A stretch of 64,000 nucleotides of DNA from contig NZ_AP018207.1 in the NCBI RefSeq assembly GCF_002367995.1, forward strand, positions 7,488,199 through 7,552,198. Direction: 5' to 3'. Under the pieces are notes generated by a model. The model did no database searches. It was not told where the DNA came from and worked only from the letters and a program-made list of their open reading frames with translations. Below are positions 55,887-64,000 of the stretch, one piece after another. Each line of letters opens with the position of its first letter. Position 1 is the stretch's first letter. Source of the DNA: Calothrix brevissima NIES-22 (GTDB lineage: Bacteria > Cyanobacteriota > Cyanobacteriia > Cyanobacteriales > Nostocaceae). The translations under genes were made by a program, and so were the position numbers.

Positions 55887-56879
55887 ATGTTAAAAAAAAT
55901 ACGTAAAATTAATTGTTTACCTGCTGTTATCTTTACTTTGACCATTGGAGTTGTTGGTTGTGGAAATCAAGCCACAAGTACCTCATTCAGTCAAAGCACC
56001 ACTAGAGTTAATTATAATTTACCGCGAGTTGTTGCCACTACGAGTATCTTATGCGATTTAACTAAACAAATTGCTCAGAATACAATTAACCTAACTTGTT
56101 TAATTCCTCCAGGTACAGATCCTCACCTTTACCAACCAAAGCCGGAAGATACCACAGTATTAGAACAAGCAAATCTCATTTTGTATAACGGCTATAATTT
56201 AGAACCAGGATTAATTAAACTAATTAAATCAACTGACAGCCCAGCAGCGAAAATTCCTGTAGCGCAAATTGCTGTTCCGCAGCCACAAAAATTCCGCCAA
56301 GGTAAAAATATAGCCGCTGAACCTCACATTTGGCACAATGTCAAATATGGTATCAAAATGGTAGAAGTAATTAGTAATAATCTGACAAAAATTGAACCCA
56401 ATAATAGCCAAACTTATAATAGTAATCAACAAAAAATTACTGCCGAACTAACTCAATTAGATAAATGGATTAAGGCGCGAATTGCTAGCATTCCAGAGGA
56501 TAAACGTACATTAGTAACCCCTCATAATGCCATGAGTTATTATGCTAAAGCTTATGGTCTTTCATTACTGGGAACTTTACAAGGTGTTAGCACTAATGAA
56601 ACACCAACATCTATACAAATAAAAAACTTAGCGAAAAAAATTAAGCAAGGGAAAGTATCAACAATATTTAACGAAACAGCAATTAATTCTAATGATATAG
56701 AATCAGTAGCCACAGTAGCCACAGTTAACGTTTCCGAGAGCAAGCTTTATACTGATGGTTTAGGAGAAGGTGGAACTGGGGTAGAAACCTATCAAACTAT
56801 GATGACAGCTAATACGCGGACAATTGTTGAAGGTTTAGGTGGGACTTACTTGATATTTCAACCTAAGACTGCAAAATAA
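55887..56879 (+). CDS. Metal ABC transporter substrate-binding lipoprotein (ZnuA/MntC type)
   Basis: 330 aa. The lipoprotein signal ends in VVGC (Cys at about residue 25). The mature protein is a cluster A-I metal-binding protein: VVATTSILCDLTKQIAQNTI, the DPHLYQPKPED His (about residue 80), EPHIWHNV (His, about 145), TPHNAMSYYAKAYGL (His, about 212) and SESKLYTDGLGEG with an acidic fourth ligand. The absence of the His-rich loop of ZnuA favours manganese or low-zinc binding, but this is inference. No permease or ATPase genes are adjacent, so it must work with a transporter elsewhere. Confidence 0.9.
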   Translation: MLKKIRKINCLPAVIFTLTIGVVGCGNQATSTSFSQSTTRVNYNLPRVVATTSILCDLTKQIAQNTINLTCLIPPGTDPHLYQPKPEDTTVLEQANLILYNGYNLEPGLIKLIKSTDSPAAKIPVAQIAVPQPQKFRQGKNIAAEPHIWHNVKYGIKMVEVISNNLTKIEPNNSQTYNSNQQKITAELTQLDKWIKARIASIPEDKRTLVTPHNAMSYYAKAYGLSLLGTLQGVSTNETPTSIQIKNLAKKIKQGKVSTIFNETAINSNDIESVATVATVNVSESKLYTDGLGEGGTGVETYQTMMTANTRTIVEGLGGTYLIFQPKTAK

Positions 56880-56904
56880 GACGAGAAAAGATGCGATCGC
56901 CTGC

Positions 56905-57321
56905 TTAACTTTCTCTACCTTTTTTGAGAAACTGCTGTAAAATCTCTGTAGGTGGGCGATCCCAAGTATCTATATGCTCGTATATCAAGCCATCTTGATT
57001 AAATTTATAAGTTGAATACCCATTAAAAAAGATTTTCGCTTTCCAAGGAACGCGCAAAACCCCACGCACTGTCCACTTGGCTAAAATCGTATCTTCTGCT
57101 GATTGATACACTTCATGTAAGTCAAAGTAAATTTGCGTAAAAAATAACTGAGCATGAAAGCGTAAAGTCCAAAATATAATTCGATAGTTAAATTTATATT
57201 TAAACTTATTTACCGGGTCGCGAAAATAAATATCCTGAGTATATATATCGTAAGAAATATCTTTTTCAAACAACGTCGGTAAATCATGTTTGAGAATTGT
57301 AATTACCTGTTCTATCTGCAT
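56905..57321 (-). CDS. DUF2358 family protein, 138 aa
   Basis: A single SnoaL/NTF2-like alpha+beta domain: MQIEQVITILKHDLPTLFEK, FRDPVNKFKYKFNYRIIFWT (about residues 33-52), TVRGVLRVPWKAKIFFNGYS and HIDTWDRPP near the end, the DUF2358 pattern found in cyanobacteria and chloroplasts. Function unknown. ATG 57321 is used; ATG 57336 is 5 codons upstream in frame. It lies close upstream of the hydrolase gene's stop on the same strand, likely one transcript. Confidence 0.8.
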   Translation of the reverse strand: MQIEQVITILKHDLPTLFEKDISYDIYTQDIYFRDPVNKFKYKFNYRIIFWTLRFHAQLFFTQIYFDLHEVYQSAEDTILAKWTVRGVLRVPWKAKIFFNGYSTYKFNQDGLIYEHIDTWDRPPTEILQQFLKKGRES

Positions 57322-57340
57322 TAATTTACCCTGCACCTGT

Positions 57341-58495
57341 TTAAAAAAGATTTCGCAAAAACCGTTCTAACTTTTGCCACAAAGATAAACTTCTTGGGCT
57401 ATGTACCGCACCTACATGCAAATCAGCTAAAGTGGGAAATGATGCCGATTGTGCATACAGTTTATGACGCAGTACTTGAGCTAAAGCGCCATCATTTTCT
57501 CGCAAGCCTTCATAAAAAAAGAATACTTCTCCCTTAATTCCTCGTCTGCGATTACATTCAATTGCCTTAATTAAATATTCAGGACTAATACAATAAGAAC
57601 CAAGTTTCATTAAAATTCCTGGTGCTAACTTGGCTAATGTTGCCTCTGTAAATTGTTCAGTTATCAAGCGATTAATCATACATTTATAACTAGAGAAATC
57701 GCGACGATAAATTTGCGGGTGAATCATATCGACTATTCCCCGCTTGAGCCAGGTAACTGAATCTTGCAAATATTCTTTAAATCCCCAATCATAAATATTG
57801 GGGGACATAGACACAATTAAATTTGGGTTAATGGCTTTCACTTCTTGATAAAGACGGGCTAAGAATTCAGTTAAAATATCTGCACGCCATTGTAACCATT
57901 GTCTATCTTGGGGGTTTACTGGTGGATCTTGGTGAAACTGTTGACGGTAAAGGGCGATAGTTTGCTCATCATAGCCACCTTCAGCAGGTAAAGCAGGTAA
58001 GCGATCGTCACCTTGAATGCCATCAACATCATAATTCTTGACAACTTCCAAGACTAAATTTAACAGAAATTCTTGCACTTGCGGATCGAGGGCGTTCATC
58101 CACTCAAAACCATTCTTTTGCAGTAGTTTACCATTGCGATCGCGCGCCGCCCACTCCGGTTTTGTCTGCAACAGCAACCCGCCATTAGCATTGTAGGAAC
58201 TCGCAAAGCCATATTCAAACCAAGGTATAACTTTTAACCCTACCCGGCGCGCTTCGACAATTAATTCTCTTAAAGGATCTCGTCCAATAAAATTAGAGTT
58301 AATTTCTACACCAAATGTTTGCTGCATCAATTGGCTAGGGTAAAAAGTGACTCCCTGATTCCAAACTACAGGAAACACCACATTAAATCCTGTCTCCGCC
58401 AAAAAATTCATCGCCTCAGCAATGCGTTGCTGAGACTTTAGTACTTTACTATCGGTATTGGTTAACCAAACACCGCGTATTTCTATCAAGCTCAT
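57341..58495 (-). CDS. Glycosyl-hydrolase-like 10 (GHL10, YngK-type) protein
   Basis: About 384 aa. IEIRGVWLTNTDSKVLKSQQ at the start and the barrel strands FNVVFPVVWNQGVTFYPSQ, GLKVIPWFEYGFASSYNANG (about residues 90-109), DVDGIQGDDRLPALPAE and LIVSMSPNIYDWGFKEY match the GHL10/DUF187 family. DGIQGDDR carries acidic residues at the expected catalytic position. Homologues act on cell-wall or extracellular polysaccharide, but no signal peptide is visible here, so the location is uncertain. ATG 58495 is chosen over 58504. Confidence 0.85.
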   Translation of the reverse strand: MSLIEIRGVWLTNTDSKVLKSQQRIAEAMNFLAETGFNVVFPVVWNQGVTFYPSQLMQQTFGVEINSNFIGRDPLRELIVEARRVGLKVIPWFEYGFASSYNANGGLLLQTKPEWAARDRNGKLLQKNGFEWMNALDPQVQEFLLNLVLEVVKNYDVDGIQGDDRLPALPAEGGYDEQTIALYRQQFHQDPPVNPQDRQWLQWRADILTEFLARLYQEVKAINPNLIVSMSPNIYDWGFKEYLQDSVTWLKRGIVDMIHPQIYRRDFSSYKCMINRLITEQFTEATLAKLAPGILMKLGSYCISPEYLIKAIECNRRRGIKGEVFFFYEGLRENDGALAQVLRHKLYAQSASFPTLADLHVGAVHSPRSLSLWQKLERFLRNLF

Positions 58496-58507
58496 CTGCC
58501 GCAATTT

Positions 58508-58779
58508 TTAATTAACGACTAGCTGACTATACCGCGCTTTCACTACCATATAAATACCATAGACCACTAAACCTAGTGCCACAAAGTCTAAAAGCCATAA
58601 ACTTGTTGCGCAATGGTTTGTAAAGCTCCTTGCTTATCCCTTGTTTACAAATTCATATTAAAAGCTACTTAAAATGCTGATAACCCAACGATACTGTAAA
58701 CTACTCCTTTAGATGCATAAATAAATCTTGCTAATCTTTCTACCCATCCTTCAGGATGATGCATTAGATATTGTGTCAT
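58508..58779 (-). pseudogene. Decayed DUF1206 family membrane protein gene
   Basis: From ATG 58779 the minus strand reads MTQYLMHHPEGWVERLARFI and YASKGVVYSIVGLSAF, then a stop at 58669. Further on, GALQTIAQQVYG is followed after a frameshift by DFVALGLVVYGIYMVVKARY and a stop at 58508. Both pieces match the DUF1206 membrane repeat (RFGYxAKGVVYxxVG ... GALQTLAQ ... ALGLxAYGxY). The full family has about 250 residues, so most of the gene has been deleted. Confidence 0.6.
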
Positions 58780-58840
58780 ATTAATTGCCCATATAAATAA
58801 TATTTTTTAGCAAGAGTTACTCGGTCTATACATCTATCTG

Positions 58841-59056
58841 TTGATTAATTTAGTAAATACTAAAGAAATTTTGACTGTACCAACTTTGATGATTTGGGGC
58901 GAAAACGATACGGCTTTAGGTAAGGAACTTACTTACGGTACAGAAACCTATGTTCAAGATTTGCAAATCAAATATATCCCCAATTTTAGTCATTGGGTTC
59001 AGCAAGAACAGTCAAAATTAGTCAATCATTATATGCGAGATTTTCTCAGGCTTTAA
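58841..59056 (+). pseudogene. C-terminal fragment of an alpha/beta hydrolase
   Basis: 71 codons ending the alpha/beta-hydrolase fold: VPTLMIWGENDTALGKEL (strand and catalytic Asp of the GxxD motif) and IPNFSHWVQQEQSKLVNHYM (catalytic His). The nucleophile elbow and the first 200 residues are missing upstream. It resembles epoxide-hydrolase or haloalkane-dehalogenase-like proteins. It is a remnant next to the decayed DUF1206 gene. Confidence 0.65.
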
Positions 59057-59365
59057 AAGCGCAAAAATGCTTGTTTTCCGCTAATAATCAGCAGTTGAAT
59101 AAGTTATGTTAAAATATCCTAAAAAAATATATTAATTTAGGCAATTGCTTTACAAGAATTAACAGTAATTTAATAGGCGTCATTTTGCTAAAATTTCTGC
59201 GTCATCAAGCCGCCAAAACCTTGATAAATCTGCAGTTCATTGACAGCAAATAACTGGTTTACCCAAATCTCTTATGTACTCAATTAACATAATTGCAGAA
59301 AATTAGTGAGATAATAGAACTGTGAGGAAAAGAACGGATTTTACTTGAGTACCAAGGGGGAAATT
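59057..59365. other. Intergenic region with no recognisable element
   Basis: 309 bp, A+T-rich. Only the ribosome site AAGGGGGA before 59366 stands out. Confidence 0.35.
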
Positions 59366-59821
59366 ATGAAACTCCAGCTATTAGCAGTTCTAGCCTTAGC
59401 CACTCCCCTCTTTTTCACTACCGCAGTCAAAGCTGATAACCCGCAAGACTTACAAAAGTTGTTAACAACTGGGGAATGTATTAACTGTAATTTAAGAGGT
59501 GCAAACCTCAGTAGCGCGCATTTAATTGGAGCCGATCTCAGAGGTGCAAATCTCCAAAATGCTAATCTCAGTGGAGCTAACCTTGAAGGTGCCGATCTCA
59601 CTGGTGCTAACTTAACAGGAGCAAACTTAACTTCAGCTTACATAACCAATGTGAATTTGAAGCAAGCCAACCTCAATAACGCCAATTTAACTCGTGCCAA
59701 AGTTTACGATTCTAATGTTTATCGAGCATCAATGAATAATCTCACCATCACTGATGCCGAAATCTATCACACAGGAATCGGTATTGGTGGCGAAGATGCG
59801 GAAATTCCCGATTGGAAATAA
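59366..59821 (+). CDS. Secreted pentapeptide-repeat protein, 151 aa
   Basis: An N-terminal signal peptide ([20 protein letters not shown]) ends in [23 protein letters not shown] follows, then about 12 A(D/N)L-type pentapeptides (residues about 50-125) and a short acidic C-terminus. The first repeats are marked by a CINC pair, as in many exported cyanobacterial pentapeptide proteins. It is probably periplasmic or lumenal. ATG 59366 with AAGGGGG is preferred over TTG 59345. Function unknown. Confidence 0.88.
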   Translation: MKLQLLAVLALATPLFFTTAVKADNPQDLQKLLTTGECINCNLRGANLSSAHLIGADLRGANLQNANLSGANLEGADLTGANLTGANLTSAYITNVNLKQANLNNANLTRAKVYDSNVYRASMNNLTITDAEIYHTGIGIGGEDAEIPDWK

Positions 59822-60566
59822 GCTAAACTGATGAAGTATTAGCATAACTTGGAGTTTGTAGATTTAGGATAAGAAAAACTGAATCATATCTATCTGCATC
59901 CTAAATCTCTCTCCAAAAATGAGTAAAAGATTCTCAGAATTTTGTCGTTGACATGTAGACATTGAATTTTGCCAGCAAGGGCTAATCAACAGAAAATAGG
60001 TAGGAGTCCATAGTCAACAGATGACAGAAAATTCAGCCAAACTTATTTTTAGGCGATCGCTCAATCTACATGGCTGATATACCATAAAAAGAACTTTCTG
60101 TCTAGTCTATTTCAACACATAAAAACTTTTATTACAGATTAATATCACTAGCAATGGTTTAATTGACTCACACTGCTTAAGATAGCTTTAATATCCGGCT
60201 AAATCGGGTTTGAGGCTTGTATAAATAAGGAGTGGACTGACTTTTGCGTAATTTGTACTTGTAATTAAGTACCATAATGGGCAACTGACATGACATGGGA
60301 TAATAGCAACCTGAGGATTCCAGTTGATTTAAAAACAGAACTCAGAAAGCTGACTTTTATAGTTCCTGCTACCATCTGACTTCTATCCTCCTACTTAATT
60401 GCTACCTGGTAGTCGATCGAGTAGTGGTTAAAGGACAATTATGGTGATAGGACACTAAAACCATTTTGAACCCAAACTCAGTTGTAACGATGCTCAAAAG
60501 CATCACCTAATCAACACCCTTGAGGTTGTAATTGTCCGGATTAGAGAAACTCAACTGTTACAATTT
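59822..60566. other. Long non-coding region upstream of the CURT1-like gene
   Basis: 745 bp without an acceptable ORF. It contains one HIP1 site (GGCGATCGC near 60052) and a short GTCCATAGTCAACAG repeat. The last 150 bp may be a 5' leader of the next gene. No known riboswitch was recognised. Confidence 0.35.
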
Positions 60567-61013
60567 ATGGAAGCGAAAATGCAAGAACCGGAATTCACAG
60601 AAACCAAGTCTTCAGAGACCACGATGACAGACATCAACAATCAAAGCGGAACCATCACTAAACTCCAGCCACCCGCACAGTCTCAAGAGCAATGGCTAAA
60701 ATATGGAGAACAAATCTCAAGCTTTTTAGGGACGCTACCTGAATATCTAGGAAACTTCTTTAATCAGTATAAGCAGCCCCTAGTTTCCATCGGCTTAATC
60801 GTCGGAGCAGTTGTCGCCGTTAAGGTACTATTGGCAATCCTAGATTCTCTCAACGACATTCCTTTAGTAGCACCTACCTTTGAATTAATTGGTATCGGTT
60901 ACTCCGCCTGGTTTGTTTATCGCTATCTACTCAAAGCATCCACCAGGAAAGAATTAACCAACGAAATCACCACACTCAAATCACAAGTTGTGGGCAAAAA
61001 CGCTCCAGAGTAA
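60567..61013 (+). CDS. CAAD-domain / CURT1-like thylakoid protein
   Basis: 148 aa. A polar N-terminus of about 60 residues is followed by LPEYLGNFFNQYKQPLVSIG (about 57-76), a first membrane helix (LIVGAVVAVKVLLAILDSL), LNDIPLVAPTFELIGIGYSA (about 95-114) and a second helix, ending in a charged amphipathic tail. This is the CAAD domain shared with cyanobacterial CurT, which bends thylakoid membranes, and with some aminoacyl-tRNA synthetases. The free-standing form fits a membrane-shaping role. Confidence 0.88.
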   Translation: MEAKMQEPEFTETKSSETTMTDINNQSGTITKLQPPAQSQEQWLKYGEQISSFLGTLPEYLGNFFNQYKQPLVSIGLIVGAVVAVKVLLAILDSLNDIPLVAPTFELIGIGYSAWFVYRYLLKASTRKELTNEITTLKSQVVGKNAPE

Positions 61014-61112
61014 TGTATTGCTGAACACAGTTTTTCTGCCTAATGAACAGCCTTAGTGTTGTCATTAGTAAGAAAAATCAGGGAAACTGGTCACAATAAA
61101 TTTTATTAAACT

Positions 61113-61141
61113 GTAGCCGCACCTTGATTGATAGCGGCTAC
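61113..61141. terminator. Hairpin GTAGCCGC/GCGGCTAC downstream of the CURT1-like gene
   Basis: A perfect 8-bp stem with a 13-nt loop in the gap between convergent genes. It lacks a long T run, so it is only a candidate terminator or RNA-stabilising structure. Confidence 0.45.
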
Positions 61142-61151
61142 ATATCTAAGA

Positions 61152-61205
61152 ATCCCCTGACTTTCTCCACAAATGAGCATCGCGAAATTTGTCCAGTCAG
61201 GGGAT
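61152..61205 (-). terminator. Long hairpin at the 3' end of the SLH gene
   Basis: ATCCCCTGACT and AGTCAGGGGAT form an 11-bp stem. A nested ACAAAT/ATTTGT stem lies inside its roughly 32-nt loop. It ends 3 bp from the SLH stop codon, so it may terminate that gene or stabilise its mRNA. Confidence 0.5.
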
Positions 61206-61207
61206 AG

Positions 61208-62263
61208 TTATTTAGGTAAGCGAACAATGTTATTCGAGGGAATTGCTTCCAATCTCCCCCGATAAACTAAAGCTTGATGAACCATCGCCGCCACTTCAGC
61301 TCTAGTAGCTTCTTGATTAGGTGCAAAAACTTCCAAATTAGGATAGTTGACAACCAAACCATTAGCTGTTGCCGAAGCTACCTTATCAGTTGCATATTGA
61401 GGAATATCTTTAGCATCTTTGTATATTTTTAACACCTGCTCTGGCGATGTAGGGGTTTTCAGATTCAACCCGCTAACCAAAGCCACTAACACTTGTACGC
61501 GGGAAATCTTTTGTTCTGGTTGAAAAGTTTGGTTAGGGTAACCTTTCAAAAATCCTGTACTAATAGCTTGGTTAATCGCCGGAGTTGCCCAGAATTTATC
61601 TTGAATATCCTTAAATTTGGGCGGATTTTGCACAGGTTTATCTTCAAAAGCTTGTTGTAATATTGCCGCAAATTCTGCACGGGTTACAGGCTGATTTGGT
61701 CTAAAAGTGTAATCGGGAAAACCCTTAATCGTACCGCGCGCAGAAAGAACATTAATAAACTTCTGACCCCAAAAATCATCAGGTACATCGTTAAAGGCGA
61801 TTGGTGGTGGGATAGCTGACTTTTTCTTTGCCGGCGTTACCAAAGAGAATGGTGGTGTCAAGGGTTTGCTAGCAGACAAAGGTTCTTGTACTTGCGCCGG
61901 AGTAGTGGGAGCGATCGCAGTTGGTGGTAAAACAGAAGTAGAAGGTACCTCATCGATAGTTAATGGTGCCGTACTAGATTCAACATTAGGTGTCGGTACA
62001 GGTGATGGTACAGTCTCTGTTTCTGTATTAGGCTGGACTTGGGGAACAGGAGAAGGTAACCCTTGATTTTGCTGAATATTGGGTGAAGTAGCGGGAGATA
62101 AAGAAAATATCTCACCTACATTCCAGTCTGAATCCTTACGAGACAGCGACCAAAAAAGAATCACGCCAATCGTGCTAAAAGCAACCAGAACGGCGATAAA
62201 TTCATCAAAGCCAAGGGGATTTTTTGAAGATGACTCAGGATCGGGAGGTGGCGTGTTTGTCAT
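61208..62263 (-). CDS. Membrane-anchored S-layer homology (SLH) domain protein, 351 aa
   Basis: One membrane segment (FIAVLVAFSTIGVILFWSLS, about residues 23-42) is followed by a Pro/Thr/Gln-rich linker (about 45-150) and three SLH domains: FNDVPDDFWGQKFINVLSAR...FRPNQPVTRAEFAAIL (about 155-205), FKDIQDKFWATPAINQAIST (about 216-270) and a third around YATDKVASATANGLVVNYPN (about 288-335). SLH domains bind pyruvylated or other secondary cell-wall polymer and peptidoglycan-linked glycan, so the protein tethers the inner membrane to the wall. Pyruvylation links it conceptually to the pyruvyl-transferase-like gene in the polysaccharide locus. Confidence 0.9.
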   Translation of the reverse strand: MTNTPPPDPESSSKNPLGFDEFIAVLVAFSTIGVILFWSLSRKDSDWNVGEIFSLSPATSPNIQQNQGLPSPVPQVQPNTETETVPSPVPTPNVESSTAPLTIDEVPSTSVLPPTAIAPTTPAQVQEPLSASKPLTPPFSLVTPAKKKSAIPPPIAFNDVPDDFWGQKFINVLSARGTIKGFPDYTFRPNQPVTRAEFAAILQQAFEDKPVQNPPKFKDIQDKFWATPAINQAISTGFLKGYPNQTFQPEQKISRVQVLVALVSGLNLKTPTSPEQVLKIYKDAKDIPQYATDKVASATANGLVVNYPNLEVFAPNQEATRAEVAAMVHQALVYRGRLEAIPSNNIVRLPK

Positions 62264-62564
62264 CGTAGCACCCTACTAGGGAGAAATAGGTATCTAAAAT
62301 CTATTGAACAATCAAATCTTAATACCCAAATTAATTTTCAGGATCTTTTTGGCTGCATCATCTGCATAAAATGTTACCTTATCAGCAACAAGCCTGATCT
62401 TCCCCATCTCCCATCTAAACCCCCGGATTACTCCCGCCAACCTTTACGGGTGAGGAGGATAGCGGCGATACATTCACCCCAACAAAAGTTAAGCGCGGCT
62501 TAACTGTGGAGAGAGTGCGCAACAAATATATTCAGAACCTGCGGACAGCCATACAAATTACCAA
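62264..62564. other. Intergenic region with no recognisable element
   Basis: 301 bp with no gene. Some C-rich sequence and a TAAGCGCGGCTTA palindrome near 62491 are the only notable features. Confidence 0.35.
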
Positions 62565-63110
62565 CTATTTCAAATCCAGCAATCCTTCTTCTTTCAACTT
62601 AGGATTAAAGCGGATTTGTGTTTGACAACCACGGGTTTCTAAAACAGCTAAAATCTCAGTCTCTACTCGCCGTGCTACATTTTTAAGAATTTTTATTTGT
62701 GTCACTTCATCATTGAGAGGATTTTGATATTTTTCTTGTTCTTCAGGTGTCATTTTTGCTTTAACATCAATGGCATTCGTCCATTGACTTTTATGTTCTC
62801 CATTACCTAAAGGCAAACTACCATTCTCAGCAATCCAAGCCTGCTCGATGTTTTCTAAAAGAGTGCGGTTTGGTCTGTCAATAGTTTGAACTTTTACCCA
62901 ATAACATGTTTGTGGCTGACGGACTAAATGCTGTTTCAAACTAAGATAAACATCACGAGAATAACCTACAAATTGCAATACTTTGTCTTGGTCAAAGATA
63001 GCATATACTCCTATTTTTCCCTGAAATTGTTCAGGTAATTGTCCATCTTCGTCAATATAAGGAACATATTCCAGCATTTCTAATAAAGGAAGATTTATCT
63101 CATTACTCAT
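62565..63110 (-). CDS. GIY-YIG nuclease family protein
   Basis: 181 aa. GVYAIFDQDKVLQFVGYSRD (about residues 32-51) is the GIY-YIG-like core with a changed second motif (VGY for YIG), followed by WVKVQTIDRP and a LLENIEQAWIAENGSLPLGN helix. The C-terminal 60 residues are charged and helical (EEQEKYQNPLNDEVTQIKIL). The replaced residues make catalysis doubtful. Similar proteins occur throughout cyanobacteria and in plants. Function unknown. Confidence 0.8.
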   Translation of the reverse strand: MSNEINLPLLEMLEYVPYIDEDGQLPEQFQGKIGVYAIFDQDKVLQFVGYSRDVYLSLKQHLVRQPQTCYWVKVQTIDRPNRTLLENIEQAWIAENGSLPLGNGEHKSQWTNAIDVKAKMTPEEQEKYQNPLNDEVTQIKILKNVARRVETEILAVLETRGCQTQIRFNPKLKEEGLLDLK

Positions 63111-63405
63111 AAATTAAATTCGTAATTTTATAGTCTAAGTTGGTCGGCGTAATTAAATATAACTGGACTTACGCACAAGTTACCGAAAATTGAACCGCAG
63201 AGGATACAGAGAAATCAGAGCTTTGGAGATTTCTCGCCTAAGTCCTCATTAATATGCTCTAAAATCAGTTTATGAGATTCAGGTACTTAATAGTAGTCCC
63301 CACAGCAATAAATTAAAAAATAATATAAAAAAGCGGCTCTAGCTGTTGCTAAAGCGCGCTTTGTGTTGACTAGAAGCTAAAATTATGGTCGTTCTGTAGT
63401 TGTAA

Positions 63406-64000
63406 CTACAAGACTTGTAAAAGTTGTTTGATTTTGATGTCTTGGCGCTGCTTAAATTTATCCGGGAAATTCAACTCGATCGCAATTTTACCGTTAGGTT
63501 GTTCTTCTACCGAGGTAATTTCCGCCACAAATCGGCTAGATGAAAGCTCATCCCCATCCCGATTCAACAGCAATCCCACCAAAGGCTTGACTGTGCGCAT
63601 AGTATGCCAATCATGCTCTCGTAATATGCGGTTAGAGGATACAGCTTTTGTATCTTCTAATTCCAAGCGTAAACCTGTTACCCCTAATTCTGTGGCGACT
63701 CCAGAGAAAAAGTGACCATCCCAATAAAGTTGACCGATAGTTTGGACTTGTTTGCGTACCTTTTTGCGACTGGGTTGTTTGATATCCCGTAAAGAACGCC
63801 GCAAGCTAGTCGCCAAAAATCCAAAGGAAGCCATTGGCCGATCTATATATTGGCGTTTTTGGGAATACCATTCTCGGACATCCGAGTACAACACCAAAGT
63901 CAAAGCATCCAGTTGAGCCGGAGTAATATTAATAAAATCAACTGCTAAATGGGTTTCTGTATCGTTATACGGAGAAATCCGGATAATTCTGGCTGTGAGG
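63406..64000 (-). CDS. Cellulose-synthase-like (BcsA type) protein, C-terminal PilZ part
   Basis: The reading frame runs off the window, and 198 residues of the C-terminus are seen. IRISPYNDTETHLAVDFINI and LTLVLYSDVREWYSQKRQYI, with SFGFLATSLRRSLRDI, match the region after the PilZ domain of bacterial GT2 cellulose synthases. The catalytic GT2 domain and membrane helices lie outside. It would polymerise beta-glucan under c-di-GMP control. The assignment rests only on this C-terminal part. Confidence 0.6.
   Translation of the reverse strand, partial: LTARIIRISPYNDTETHLAVDFINITPAQLDALTLVLYSDVREWYSQKRQYIDRPMASFGFLATSLRRSLRDIKQPSRKKVRKQVQTIGQLYWDGHFFSGVATELGVTGLRLELEDTKAVSSNRILREHDWHTMRTVKPLVGLLLNRDGDELSSSRFVAEITSVEEQPNGKIAIELNFPDKFKQRQDIKIKQLLQVL

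Overview
The window looks like chromosomal DNA of a filamentous, probably heterocyst-forming cyanobacterium (Nostocales: Nostoc, Calothrix, Tolypothrix or a relative). The evidence is the frequent HIP1 octamer GCGATCGC, many tracts of 7-bp short tandem repeats (TGCCCAA/TGCCCCA, GTTGACT and related units) between genes, and typical cyanobacterial proteins: a CAAD/CURT1-type thylakoid protein, SLH-domain proteins, pentapeptide-repeat proteins and a MurT with a Cys4 insert. No species assignment is possible from sequence alone.

Layout. 1-13.4 kb: the end of a VWA-domain protein, a pentapeptide protein, an SDR, two copies of a tRNA/tRNA-like pair, the pnuC-nadR NAD-salvage operon, a broken hicB antitoxin carrying a small insertion, a thioredoxin-fold thylakoid protein, the lipid II amidation pair murT and gatD (separated here), a TPR protein and an AraC regulator. 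13.5-16 kb: an aldo/keto reductase and a zinc alcohol dehydrogenase divergent from that regulator. 16.4-19.5 kb: a two-gene epimerase plus GMC oxidoreductase operon. 19.7-26.9 kb: housekeeping genes (thioesterase, TrmH-type methyltransferase, murA, an M48 protease, an alpha-hydroxy-acid oxidase) and two tRNA-Leu genes. 27-28.6 kb is mostly non-coding and holds one short basic ORF with an intrinsic terminator inside its 3' end.

28.6-52.1 kb is a surface-polysaccharide locus with every gene on the + strand. It holds a WecG/TagA/CpsF transferase, a Wzm/Wzt ABC exporter, a pyruvyl-transferase-like protein, two SUMF1-like proteins without the usual catalytic cysteines, eight glycosyltransferases (six GT4-type, two GT2), a zinc-ribbon methyltransferase, a Wzy-like membrane protein and a Wzc-type tyrosine autokinase. 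A tRNA-Gln and a small inverted-repeat element lie between the last two. The part from about 29.8 to 39.1 kb is A+T-rich with few HIP1 sites and was probably acquired separately. The likely flow is assembly of a lipid-linked glycan by the glycosyltransferases, decoration (pyruvate, methyl), then export by Wzm/Wzt and/or Wzy polymerisation with chain-length control by the Wzc-like kinase.

52.3-64 kb: conserved cyanobacterial proteins of unknown function, a ZnuA/MntC-like binding protein, a DUF2358 protein, a GHL10-type hydrolase, two decayed genes (DUF1206 membrane protein and alpha/beta hydrolase), a secreted pentapeptide protein, the CURT1-like protein, an SLH protein, a GIY-YIG protein and the end of a cellulose-synthase-like protein.

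The signals most worth a second look are: the hicB gene split by a 114-bp insert with an exact 7-bp target duplication; the duplicated tRNA/tRNA-like pair whose first member has swapped anticodon arms; a 148-bp structured repeat whose two copies show compensatory stem changes; a 206-bp element with perfect 18-bp terminal inverted repeats; the paired cysteine-less SUMF1 proteins in the glycan locus; and a probable ATT start codon for murA.
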